Assembly (NCBI RefSeq): GCF_001274895.1
Contig: NZ_CP006841.1
Coordinates: forward strand, 1,798,001-1,862,000
DNA: 64,000 nucleotides
Direction of reading: 5' to 3'
DNA from: Corynebacterium lactis RW2-5
GTDB lineage: Bacteria > Actinomycetota > Actinomycetes > Mycobacteriales > Mycobacteriaceae
The translations under genes were made by a program, and so were the position numbers. This document shows, piece after piece, positions 18,190-25,640 of this stretch. The notes below the pieces were generated by a model. It was not told the origin of the DNA and made no database searches. It worked only from the letters and a program-made list of their open reading frames with translations. Positions within the stretch are counted from its first letter, which is position 1, and each line of letters starts with the position of its first letter.

Positions 18190-18372
18190 TTAACTCTGCT
18201 TTGGCATTACTAACCATGCCAGTAGGTAGAACACTGCCTGCGGGCCTGGAAATAAAAACGACGCCACGAATAGTACTCGGACCATTGTTGGCGACCATCC
18301 GAGCCAATCAGCAATGCCACCGCAGACTCCGGCAATAACTTTATGATCTTTGGAACGCTGTAGTTTAGCCAT
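18190..18372 (-). CDS. Small PspC-domain membrane protein
   Basis: 60 residues, essentially a single PspC domain: an N-terminal KLQRSKDHKVIAGVCGGIADWLG motif (shown in part), an amphipathic stretch and one transmembrane helix (VLFVASFLFPGPQAVFYLLAWL, in part), ending VMPKQS. Such proteins are linked to envelope-stress sensing, but no partner is visible. It starts 14 bp after the Fe-S carrier gene stop and is probably co-transcribed with it. A second PspC protein is encoded at 41675-41974. Confidence 0.85.
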   Translation of the reverse strand: MAKLQRSKDHKVIAGVCGGIADWLGWSPTMVRVLFVASFLFPGPQAVFYLLAWLVMPKQS

Positions 18373-18386
18373 CTTTCCAAGCTGTA

Positions 18387-18728
18387 TCAGTTGAAGGAGT
18401 CGCCGCAGGCGCAGGAGCCGGTGGCGTTCGGGTTGTCGATGGTGAAGCCCTGCTGCTCGATGGTGTCAGCGAAGTCGATGGTGGCGCCCATCAGGTACGG
18501 AACCGACTGACGGTCGACGACCAGCTTTACGCCGCCGAAGACCTCGGAAACATCACCATCGAGGCTGCGGTCATCGAAGTAGAGCTGGTAACGCAGGCCA
18601 GCGCAGCCACCCGGTGCGACAGAAATACGCAGTGCCAAATCGGTTGCGCCTTCCTGGTCCAGCAGGGCCTTCGCCTTTGCGGCAGCAGCTTCGGTCAGGG
18701 TAACGCCAGTGCCCTGAGCAGTAGTCAT
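18387..18728 (-). CDS. A-type iron-sulfur cluster carrier (HesB/IscA/ErpA family)
   Basis: A 113-residue protein with the three conserved cysteines of the family: one in SVAPGGCAGLRYQL and two in the C-terminal SCACGDSF motif. It receives Fe-S clusters and passes them to apoproteins. Likely clients nearby include LipA and the Rieske protein QcrA (inference). A perfect GGAGG lies 9 nt before the ATG. The gene lies at the cg2411 position of the C. glutamicum order, next to ltsA and the DUF3043 gene. Confidence 0.92.
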   Translation of the reverse strand: MTTAQGTGVTLTEAAAAKAKALLDQEGATDLALRISVAPGGCAGLRYQLYFDDRSLDGDVSEVFGGVKLVVDRQSVPYLMGATIDFADTIEQQGFTIDNPNATGSCACGDSFN

Positions 18729-18934
18729 AGCGCCTGTCCTCCTTCTTGAAGTGTTGAAAAGTGCGAGTCGACCCCTAGGTCGGCTACGTCATTGTTTATC
18801 ACAACACTACTACCCCGGCTCTTATTCCAAACTTTTTGGTTAACTTTCAACAATTTTCTCAGCGGCTCGGATGTTATGGCTCTTATGCTGCACCACCAAT
18901 GCGGAGGGCAATTAGAAAGGCCGAGGTGATTCCT

Positions 18935-18940
18935 TATAGT
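18935..18940 (+). promoter_or_regulatory. -10 element for a leaderless DUF3043 mRNA
   Basis: TATAGT lies 8 bp before the GTG at 18949 and no Shine-Dalgarno is present, so the mRNA probably starts at the GTG. Confidence 0.6.
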
Positions 18941-18948
18941 CTAGGGTC

Positions 18949-19695
18949 GTGGAAATTCCGTGGAAGAAAAAGAAGAACGAGCAGATGGGCTCCGCTGCCG
19001 CTGCGGCATCTGCCAACCCCTTTGACGGTGGCGCGTCAGCAGAGGATTCGGCAGCTAGCCCGCAGTCCGAGGACTCTAAGCAGGCTCACGGCGCGTTCAC
19101 TCCGAAGAAGGGACGTCCGACCCCCAAGCGCAACGACATCGAACGAGAGCGAGGCATTCGCCGGGGCTATTTCGAGGCTCCGCTGACCTCTAAGGAGGCC
19201 CGTCAGCGCCGCAAGGAGCTGAAGGCTTCGATGTCCAAGGAGGAACTCAAGGCCGTCAAGGCGCGCGAACGCGCTGAGCGTCGGGAGCAGCGTCGCATTG
19301 CAGATGAGCGAATGGCTGCCGGCGATCCCCGCTACCTGTTGCCTCGCGACCAGGGCCCGGAGCGCAAGCTCGTCCGTGATTGGGTCGATTCGCGCCGCTT
19401 CCTCGCCAACATCTTCCTACCGTTCGCGCTGGTACTGCTACTGGTGATGATGGTCGGCACCTCCATGCCGAAGGTCGCCAACATCGCCTCGATTGTAGCC
19501 ATGGTTCTCATCGTGGGCCTGTTTCTCGAGGGCATCTACCTTGGCCGCCGCGCGATGAAGCTGGTGCGCGAGCACTTCCCGAAGACCTCCGAGGGGCCTT
19601 GGGGCATTGGCTTCTACGCCTACTCGCGCGCATCCCAGCCGCGCCGCCTGCGCACTCCTCGCCCGCAGGTCAATATCGGCGACGATATCAAGTAA
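18949..19695 (+). CDS. DUF3043 family membrane protein
   Basis: 248 residues starting at GTG 18949 (MEIPWKKKKNEQ). The first about 60 residues are a low-complexity Ala/Ser/Asp segment, then a basic, charged helical region (residues 60-140, KGRPTPKRNDIERERG...). Two transmembrane helices follow (about 150-170 and 178-198), with a basic C-terminal tail. This fits the actinobacterial DUF3043 family, whose function is unknown. It is upstream of cobUTS in the same direction, 15 bp before cobU, so it shares their transcript without an obvious functional link. Confidence 0.85.
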   Translation: MEIPWKKKKNEQMGSAAAAASANPFDGGASAEDSAASPQSEDSKQAHGAFTPKKGRPTPKRNDIERERGIRRGYFEAPLTSKEARQRRKELKASMSKEELKAVKARERAERREQRRIADERMAAGDPRYLLPRDQGPERKLVRDWVDSRRFLANIFLPFALVLLLVMMVGTSMPKVANIASIVAMVLIVGLFLEGIYLGRRAMKLVREHFPKTSEGPWGIGFYAYSRASQPRRLRTPRPQVNIGDDIK

Positions 19696-19710
19696 GAACC
19701 TAGGCCTAGG

Positions 19711-20286
19711 ATGCGCACGCTCGTCTTGGGAGGGGCCCGCTCAGGCAAGTCCGTGTGGGCGGAGGAACAGCTGCTCGCCGCCCATTCCGGCCGGACCCTC
19801 TATTATCTGGCCACCGCTCGACCGTGGCCCGGCGATGACGATTTCCTCGCCCGCGTCGCCGCGCATAGGAACCGTCGGCAAGCACAGGCCGACCGCTACG
19901 GCGTAACGTGGCGCACAATCGACGACGCCGACGCAGCCAGCGTGCTCGCATCACCCGAGTCTCTAGGTCCGGCCTCTCATCTTTTGCTTGACGACGTGGG
20001 CACCTGGCTGACCCACGTAATGGAAGAGGCCAGCCTCTGGGATAAGCCGCGGGGACAGGTCGAGCCGATGACCGACGCCCTAGTCGATGCGGTGCGTGAC
20101 TGGCCCAGCAACGCGGACCTGGTAATTGTGTCCCCGGAAGTTGGCCTCGGGGTAATACCTGAGCATCGTTCCGGGAGGCTCTTCCGCGACGAAATTGGTC
20201 TGCTCAATCAGAAGCTGGCAGCCCTGTGCGAGCGGGTTGTCTTGGTGGTTGCGGGTTGCCCGATGGTCGTGAAGCAGCCCTCCTGA
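19711..20286 (+). CDS. cobU: Adenosylcobinamide kinase / guanylyltransferase
   Basis: A 191-residue enzyme of the nucleotide-loop pathway. It phosphorylates adenosylcobinamide and then transfers GMP from GTP. The P-loop is GGARSGKS (residues 7-14); a candidate guanylylation-site histidine lies in RVAAHRNRRQ; LLLDDVGTWLTHV is the Walker B-like region; the C-terminus VVLVVAGCPMVVK fits CobU. It begins cobU-cobT-cobS, the lower part of cobalamin assembly. No cobalamin riboswitch was found upstream. Confidence 0.92.
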   Translation: MRTLVLGGARSGKSVWAEEQLLAAHSGRTLYYLATARPWPGDDDFLARVAAHRNRRQAQADRYGVTWRTIDDADAASVLASPESLGPASHLLLDDVGTWLTHVMEEASLWDKPRGQVEPMTDALVDAVRDWPSNADLVIVSPEVGLGVIPEHRSGRLFRDEIGLLNQKLAALCERVVLVVAGCPMVVKQPS

Positions 20287-20309
20287 AGATTCGGGTAGCG
20301 TTTGTAATT

Positions 20310-21347
20310 ATGAACGCGGATTATTTTGGTCCGGTAGCGCGACCGGATGAGAATGTTGAGCAACTAGCACGAGAGCGTCAAGCACAGCTGACCAAGCCCG
20401 CGGGCTCACTCGGGCGACTTGAGGAACTCGGTATCTGGATTTCCGCATGTCAGGGCGAGTGCCCACCACGAGAGTTGCAGGACTGCCGGGTAGTTGTATT
20501 CGCCGGCGACCACGGTATCGCGCAGCACGGGGTTTCCGCTTTTCCGGCGGAAGTCTCCATTCAGATGCTCGCCAATATCCAGATGAAGGGCGCCGGCGTC
20601 AATGCCCTCGCAGAGGTCGCGGGCGCATCCGTTTCCGTAGTCGACATTTCGTTGGATCATGATGCGGACGGGCCGTATCGCGTGCGTCGTAGTTGCGGCT
20701 CTATCGACCGCGAAGATTCGATGAGCGAAGAAGAGGTAGCCCGCGCTATTCGCGCTGGAATCGCCATCGCGGACAAGGCGGTGGACGAGGGCGCTGACCT
20801 ACTCATTGCCGGTGACCTCGGCATTGGCAACACCACGCCGGCCGCGGCGATGATTGGCGCCGTCACTAACTCCGAGCCCGTGGTGGTGGTCGGACGCGGC
20901 ACCGGCATCGACGACAACGGTTGGAAAATCAAGGTAGCGGCAGTCCGCGATGCGATGTTCCGGGTCCGGCGCCTGCGCAACGATCCGGTCGAGGTACTGC
21001 GCCGAATTTCCTCCCCCGACCTGGCCGCAATGGCTGCATTCCTGGCTCAGGCAGCGGTGCGGCGCACCCCGGTCATCCTCGATGGCGTAGTGGTGACCTC
21101 GGCCGCGCTACTCGCCGACCAATTAGCTCCAGGCGCCCGGGACTGGTGGGTTGCGGGCCACAAATCCGCGGAGCCGGCGCATGAGATTGCGCTGCGGCAC
21201 CTGGATAAGCAGCCACTCCTCGAGTACGGAATGCGGTTGGGCGAAGGCAGCGGCGCGGTAGCCTCCCTGCCGCTGGTCAAGCACGGCGTTTCCATTCTTC
21301 GCAACATGGCGACTTTCGCCGACGCCGGCGTGAGCAACAAGGATTAA
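20310..21347 (+). CDS. cobT: Nicotinate-nucleotide--dimethylbenzimidazole phosphoribosyltransferase
   Basis: 345 residues from the ATG at 20310, 23 bp after cobU. A longer in-frame extension into cobU is rejected because the family N-terminus (RQAQLTKPAGSLGRLEELG, the TKPxGSLG motif) is already complete. Also visible are VFAGDHGIA, GDLGIGNTTPAAAM (with the substrate-binding residues) and a catalytic Glu near the C-terminus in EPAHEIALRHL. It makes alpha-ribazole phosphate, the lower ligand used by CobS. Confidence 0.93.
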   Translation: MNADYFGPVARPDENVEQLARERQAQLTKPAGSLGRLEELGIWISACQGECPPRELQDCRVVVFAGDHGIAQHGVSAFPAEVSIQMLANIQMKGAGVNALAEVAGASVSVVDISLDHDADGPYRVRRSCGSIDREDSMSEEEVARAIRAGIAIADKAVDEGADLLIAGDLGIGNTTPAAAMIGAVTNSEPVVVVGRGTGIDDNGWKIKVAAVRDAMFRVRRLRNDPVEVLRRISSPDLAAMAAFLAQAAVRRTPVILDGVVVTSAALLADQLAPGARDWWVAGHKSAEPAHEIALRHLDKQPLLEYGMRLGEGSGAVASLPLVKHGVSILRNMATFADAGVSNKD

Positions 21348-21390
21348 ATGAGACTGCGACACGAAGGCGTGGCGGAATACAGAGCGAGCT

Positions 21391-22275
21391 ATGTCCGATA
21401 AGGCGGGACCTTCACAGGAAGGTCAATTAGAAGGCAATATCGCAGCCCACGGCAACGCCGTCACTGAGGGAATTACCACGGCGCTGTCGTGGCTTACCGT
21501 AATTCCCCTGCGCGGGGCCACGGTTTTCGACCGCATCACCGGCCGACGCGCCATTTCAGCGCTGCCGATTGTGGGGCTCGTTCCCACGGCCGCTGCCGTC
21601 GCCCTCACGGTTGCTTTCATGGCTGCGGGACAGCCCGCAGACGACTCGGCGGGAATCGAGTTGGCCCTCCTGGGCGCCCTAATCGTTGTGGCAACGCAGC
21701 TGCTCACCCGCGGTATGCACCTGGACGGCCTGGCAGACATAGCGGATGCCCTCGGCTCCTACGCGCCGCCGGAGAAGGCACGGGAAATCCTTCGTGATCC
21801 TTCCACCGGGCCGATGGGTGTCGGTGCGATTGTGCTGTCTCAGCTGGTCAATGCCGCAGCCTTCGCACTCCTGTCGGCAATTGCTATCGGATACTGGCGC
21901 AGCGAACCCACTTTCGGGACAATTAGCACTGGCCTTGCCTGTTTCGCAGTCCCCTTTGTCGCGTCCCGCCTTGCTGCTACTACAGCATGTTGGACGCGCT
22001 TCCCCCGACAATCGGACACGGGCTTCGGCGGGTTGGTTGCGGGCAGCCAACCGGGCTGGGTTATCGCGACCTGGTGGTTGGTTCTCTTCTTCCTTGCCGC
22101 CTGTTCGCTGGGGCTGGCCGGATTACTAGCCAGCGCGTCCTCATTGATTATGACTTTGGTTTTTACCCGCCACTGCTCACATCGTTTAGGAGGAATCGGC
22201 GGAGACGTACTGGGGGCCGTAATTGAGTCCTCAACTGCCGTTTCATCCTGCGCATTGGCGATTGCCCTGCAGTAG
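21391..22275 (+). CDS. cobS: Adenosylcobinamide-GDP ribazoletransferase (cobalamin synthase)
   Basis: A 294-residue polytopic membrane enzyme that joins adenosylcobinamide-GDP and alpha-ribazole, the last step of the lower-ligand pathway. Motifs include LSWLTVIPL, the metal-binding GMHLDGLADIADALGSY (about residues 108-125) and RDPSTGPMGVGAI. There are about seven hydrophobic segments. It is the third gene of cobUTS, 43 bp after cobT. Nothing in this window indicates corrin-ring synthesis, so the genes may serve salvage. Confidence 0.92.
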   Translation: MSDKAGPSQEGQLEGNIAAHGNAVTEGITTALSWLTVIPLRGATVFDRITGRRAISALPIVGLVPTAAAVALTVAFMAAGQPADDSAGIELALLGALIVVATQLLTRGMHLDGLADIADALGSYAPPEKAREILRDPSTGPMGVGAIVLSQLVNAAAFALLSAIAIGYWRSEPTFGTISTGLACFAVPFVASRLAATTACWTRFPRQSDTGFGGLVAGSQPGWVIATWWLVLFFLAACSLGLAGLLASASSLIMTLVFTRHCSHRLGGIGGDVLGAVIESSTAVSSCALAIALQ

Positions 22276-22320
22276 GTTCGAGGTTCTACTCCCCCGTTAG
22301 TGTTTTTTCTTCCAAAACTA

Positions 22321-22350
22321 TTGACTAGGCGTAAATAACGGACGTATTCT
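22321..22350 (+). promoter_or_regulatory. Housekeeping-sigma promoter of the candidate sRNA
   Basis: TTGACT (22321-22326) and TATTCT (22345-22350) are separated by 18 bp, a near-consensus pair. The predicted start is near A22357. Confidence 0.75.
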
Positions 22351-22356
22351 AAGGGC

Positions 22357-22508
22357 ACACCGCCGGGAAGGCGGAGTACAGGAGGCTCGTTTCGGGGCTC
22401 GCCCAAATTATTTTGCGCCGACCGTTTGCCGGGGCGCCAAGAACGAGCACACCTTCTAGCCTCCCGCTTTAGAAAACACGCCCTAGGTTTTCCTAGGGCG
22501 TGTTTTTT
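22357..22508 (+). ncRNA. Candidate structured small RNA, about 150 nt
   Basis: The region lies between a consensus promoter and a strong intrinsic terminator, and has no ATG and no credible ORF. Predicted folds: hairpin 1, CCGCC (22360-22364) with GGCGG (22370-22374) around GGGAA; a long-range stem GGAGG (22381-22385) with CCTCC (22460-22464), extended by CTCGTT (22386-22391) with AACGAG (22442-22447); an inner GCGCC (22415-22419) with GGCGC (22433-22437). The long bulged rod recalls 6S/Ms1-type RNAs, but no sequence match to 6S, 6C, tmRNA, SRP RNA or RNase P was recognised. Function unknown. Confidence 0.65.
22473..22508 (+). terminator. Terminator of the candidate sRNA
   Basis: AAAACACGCCCTAGG (22473-22487) pairs perfectly with CCTAGGGCGTGTTTT (22492-22506) around TTTT, followed by more U. 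With its A-run it may also stop minus-strand transcription from the acyltransferase. Confidence 0.93.
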
Positions 22509-22595
22509 GTTTTGAAGACGGGCCAAGATAGGGGGTAAGGGGCAGGGTTCGGCGGCGAGACAAAACGCCAGCCCACGTGTGAAGCGCTAGTGACC

Positions 22596-22647
22596 TGTTG
22601 GCGCGATATTCACTTGTAGGTGCGCTATAGCGCGCCAACAACATGAT
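22596..22647. repeat. 52-bp dispersed palindromic repeat, copy A
   Basis: Aligns without gaps to 38654-38705 at 44 of 52 positions. TGTTGGCGCG at the left end is the perfect inverse of CGCGCCAACA (positions 36-45 of the element), followed by ACATGAT. Both copies lie downstream of an intrinsic terminator in intergenic DNA. Confidence 0.8.
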
Positions 22648-22773
22648 TTCGCTCCGACAAGTGGCACTGGTGGTACTCAAGGACCGTTTACTAGGGGCAT
22701 GTTGCTTAGGGCATGGCCGAGCGTTAACACACTCCTATCCTTCGAATCCAAGCCTCCCGGCTGAGCGCCGACC

Positions 22774-24153
22774 TTAGGCCTTGGTTCCCTGCTCCCCCAC
22801 TCCGAGGTACGCCACCTTGTGCATGCACCACTCCAGCGGCCCGCGCTTGAACTTGCGGAACCAGAAATGCGCGATAATCATGGGCGCGACCACGAGGATC
22901 AACAGCATCACTCCCAATCCAAGTTCCGTGTCAACCCCGGCAAGACCGAGCAGCAAAAGCACATCGAGAACCAGGATATGGCCAACGTAATAAGTCAGAG
23001 ATGCGCGTCCCATCGTCGCCAGCGGCTTCAAATACGGCCCTGCGAAGCGCCAAATTAGAGCCATGCAGGCAATCAGTATCGCCGTGACACCAATACCGCC
23101 CAGAATTTCGGTGATGGAGCCCGAGTGCGGGGCTGCTACAAGGAGCGACCGGATGTCATCAATGCGAGTGGTTCCGGATTCGGTCTGCATCCAGCTGTAC
23201 TCGGGAGCTGCGCCTCCGAACCCCAGATGCGCAATGCTGTCCTGCCGGGCAATGCTGTCCTGCCGGTAGATTTCGTAGGCCGCTCGGCGCTCCGCGTCAA
23301 AAGTGGTGAAAAATCGGACCGCCAAGCTAATTGCGTATGAGATAGCCGCAAGTCCAGCTCCGACGCCCAGCATTACCCTAAACCGAGGCTTGTCCGAGGT
23401 AACTACGCGACCTAGGACAAGCCCTGCCAGCAGGAACGGAATCCAGGTCAGCACCGGGTAAAAGCCGTATAGGAGCAAAACCCTGACGTTTGCCAGCAGC
23501 CCTTCAACCGAGGTCAACTCCAGTACCGATGGGACCATCAGCTCGTCTACTGGCGGGAAAATCGTGCGCAATCCGAAAGAAAGAAGCGGAGTAATAACCG
23601 CAGCAAGGGCCGTCAGAATCATAAGCACCGACGTGCGCCGAATCTTCAGCACCACCGCTGCCAGAAGCAGCAGGACCGAGTAGGTGGTCAGGATGACCAT
23701 CGGCCCGAAACTGATGGCGGAAAGGAGCAGACCGGCGACAAGCAGCGCAAGCGATCGCTTCACAATCGTCATCTGTCCGTCGCGCGTGATTGTATTCGGG
23801 TCAGGATGTCCCGCGCGTCGTGAAGCGGAGCGAGCCATAAAGACAGCCGAGATACCAGCGAGCACCGCGAAGGTGATGGAGGCACGACCGGAGGCGACGA
23901 ACTCGACCACGACGGGCACTTTGGCGTACATGCCGATGTGGGTCAGGACCATGCCGATAATCGCAATGGCCCGAACCGCATCGAGGTAGTCCAGCCTGCT
24001 CCCGCGCGGTGGCTGGAAGCTCTCTCGCTTTCCGACGCTCTCACCGCCCGTTGCAGGCCTAATTGACGACTGCTGACTCATCTGTGTTGCGGCTACTTCT
24101 CCCTGGCCGCGTGCGCCCGATACGGCGCAGCCCTCTGCTGATCTCATAGTCAT
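22774..24153 (-). CDS. DUF418/DUF1624-like multi-pass membrane acyltransferase
   Basis: 459 residues with about ten transmembrane helices. After a polar N-terminus, SRLDYLDAVRAIAIIGMVLTHIG (in part) is the heparan-alpha-glucosaminide N-acetyltransferase-like start. LTYYVGHILVLD and the C-terminal RGPLEWCMHKV resemble the DUF418 ending. Such proteins move acyl groups across or onto envelope glycans; the substrate is unknown here. The start is uncertain: ATG at 24153, or an internal Met at about residue 25. An in-frame 18-bp duplication (23231-23266) repeats RQDSIA in an extracytoplasmic loop. Confidence 0.75.
   Translation of the reverse strand: MTMRSAEGCAVSGARGQGEVAATQMSQQSSIRPATGGESVGKRESFQPPRGSRLDYLDAVRAIAIIGMVLTHIGMYAKVPVVVEFVASGRASITFAVLAGISAVFMARSASRRAGHPDPNTITRDGQMTIVKRSLALLVAGLLLSAISFGPMVILTTYSVLLLLAAVVLKIRRTSVLMILTALAAVITPLLSFGLRTIFPPVDELMVPSVLELTSVEGLLANVRVLLLYGFYPVLTWIPFLLAGLVLGRVVTSDKPRFRVMLGVGAGLAAISYAISLAVRFFTTFDAERRAAYEIYRQDSIARQDSIAHLGFGGAAPEYSWMQTESGTTRIDDIRSLLVAAPHSGSITEILGGIGVTAILIACMALIWRFAGPYLKPLATMGRASLTYYVGHILVLDVLLLLGLAGVDTELGLGVMLLILVVAPMIIAHFWFRKFKRGPLEWCMHKVAYLGVGEQGTKA
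23231..23266. repeat. Perfect 18-bp tandem duplication
   Basis: GCAATGCTGTCCTGCCGG occurs twice without a gap (23231-23248 and 23249-23266) inside the acyltransferase gene, adding six residues in frame. Confidence 0.95.
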
Positions 24154-24315
24154 AATTCAACCGGCCGGGCATGGATAAGCCGATATCCCCCAGAGTAATT
24201 CCAAGGTAGTGCTGGCACCACCATAACCGGAATTTTGGCTGTCCGAAGGCTAGCTGATTGCTATCCGAGGTCTCGGCCGGCTACGACCGACTGTCGCCAA
24301 TCATCTAGGTACGAA

Positions 24316-25431
24316 CTACGCCTCGACCAGCTTGTAGATCCACTCGTGGGTGTCCTCAACCTCGCCGTGCTGGATGCCGGTCAGGCGCTCGCGAAGCTTC
24401 ATGGTCCACTCGCCGGTGGCGCCACCGTTGATTTCGAATTCGCCATCCGCGGACTTCACGAAGCCGACCGGGGTAATCACCGCAGCTGTGCCGCAGGCGA
24501 AGGCCTCGCTCATCCGACCGGACTCCGCGTCCGCCTTCCACTCGTCGGTGGAGATGCGACGCTCCTCGACGTTCATACCCATGTCCGCGGCCGCCTGGAG
24601 CAGAGAGTCTCGGGTAATACCCGGCAGCAGTGAGCCGGACAGCTCCGGGGTGACGAGGCGCACGCCTGCTTCTGCAGACTCGTCCGGGTAGATGAACGCC
24701 AGGTTCATGCCGCCCATTTCCTCGATGTACTTGCGCTCGATGGCATCGAGCCACACCACCTGGTCACAGCCCTTCTCCTCCGCCTGCGCCTGGGCGGCCA
24801 GGGATGCCGCGTAGTTGCCCGCGAACTTGGCTGCGCCGGTGCCGCCCGGGCACGCGCGGACGTACTCGTGGGAAAGCCACACGGTCACCGGGTTGATACC
24901 GCCGGAGAAGTACGCGCCGGCCGGCGACGCAATGAGCAGGAACGTGTAGGAATTGGACGGGTGAACCCCCAGAGTCTGCTCCGTGGAGAACATCAGGGGA
25001 CGCAGGTAGAGTGCCTCTTCCCCACCGGCTGGCGGGACCCATTCCTTGTCTGCATCCACAAGCAGGCGGATAGCCTCCAGGAAGGCCTCCTCCGGAAGCT
25101 CCGGCATCGCGATGCGCTCGGCGGAGCGCTGGAAGCGGCGGGCATTCTGCTGCGGCCGGAAGGTCACGATGGAACCGTCGGACATGCGGTAGGCCTTGAG
25201 CCCCTCAAAGATTGACTGCCCGTAGTGAAGGACCGAGACCGCCGGGTTGAAGCTAATGGGGCCGTAGGCCTCGAGGCGGGCATCGTGCCAGCCCTTGTCT
25301 GCGGACCAGTCAATTCGAACCATGTGATCGGTGAAGTACTTGCCGAATCCCGGGTTGGCGAGTATCTCCTCACGCTCGGAAGCAGAGCGCGGATTCTGGT
25401 TACGTTCGATTGAAAATTCCAAAGCAGACAT
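24316..25431 (-). CDS. ilvE: Branched-chain amino acid aminotransferase
   Basis: 371 residues from the ATG at 25431 ([14 protein letters not shown]). A 21-residue upstream extension is rejected as non-homologous. It is a fold-type IV PLP enzyme with [13 protein letters not shown] near the N-terminus, the PLP-lysine region [17 protein letters not shown], and [21 protein letters not shown] (in part), which contains the family signature. It catalyses the last transamination in Leu, Ile and Val synthesis. It is divergent from the leucyl aminopeptidase gene, with a 209-bp region between the two starts. Confidence 0.95.
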   Translation of the reverse strand: MSALEFSIERNQNPRSASEREEILANPGFGKYFTDHMVRIDWSADKGWHDARLEAYGPISFNPAVSVLHYGQSIFEGLKAYRMSDGSIVTFRPQQNARRFQRSAERIAMPELPEEAFLEAIRLLVDADKEWVPPAGGEEALYLRPLMFSTEQTLGVHPSNSYTFLLIASPAGAYFSGGINPVTVWLSHEYVRACPGGTGAAKFAGNYAASLAAQAQAEEKGCDQVVWLDAIERKYIEEMGGMNLAFIYPDESAEAGVRLVTPELSGSLLPGITRDSLLQAAADMGMNVEERRISTDEWKADAESGRMSEAFACGTAAVITPVGFVKSADGEFEINGGATGEWTMKLRERLTGIQHGEVEDTHEWIYKLVEA

Positions 25432-25640
25432 GTGTTTAATCCTAAACCGGCGTGGTGGACGGGCGCTTCGCACGCCCCCAAATGAAGCCCGCAATCACGA
25501 GCAGCGATGAGTGTGCCGCGAAGTAAAACCCATGGTTAGGGCGACAGTTATCTGAACTCGGTTCCCCGGGTAGGGGCAGAACTCAGCATTTAGAGATACG
25601 GTGGTGTGTCACATACTACGACTACTAGGAGATTCGATTT

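Larger units (their letters stand above)
22276..22773. other. 498-bp intergenic region with candidate sRNA and repeat
   Basis: Between cobS (plus) and the acyltransferase stop (minus) there is a promoter at 22321-22350, a candidate structured RNA to 22508, a 52-bp dispersed repeat copy (22596-22647), and about 120 bp with no recognisable feature. Confidence 0.8.

Noticed and set aside
19600..19710. Cobalamin riboswitch before cobU
   Set aside because: cobU follows the DUF3043 gene by 15 bp, with no leader and no B12-box.
22728..22760. tRNA-like T-loop (CCTTCGAATCC)
   Set aside because: No pairing T-stem, anticodon arm or acceptor stem around it.
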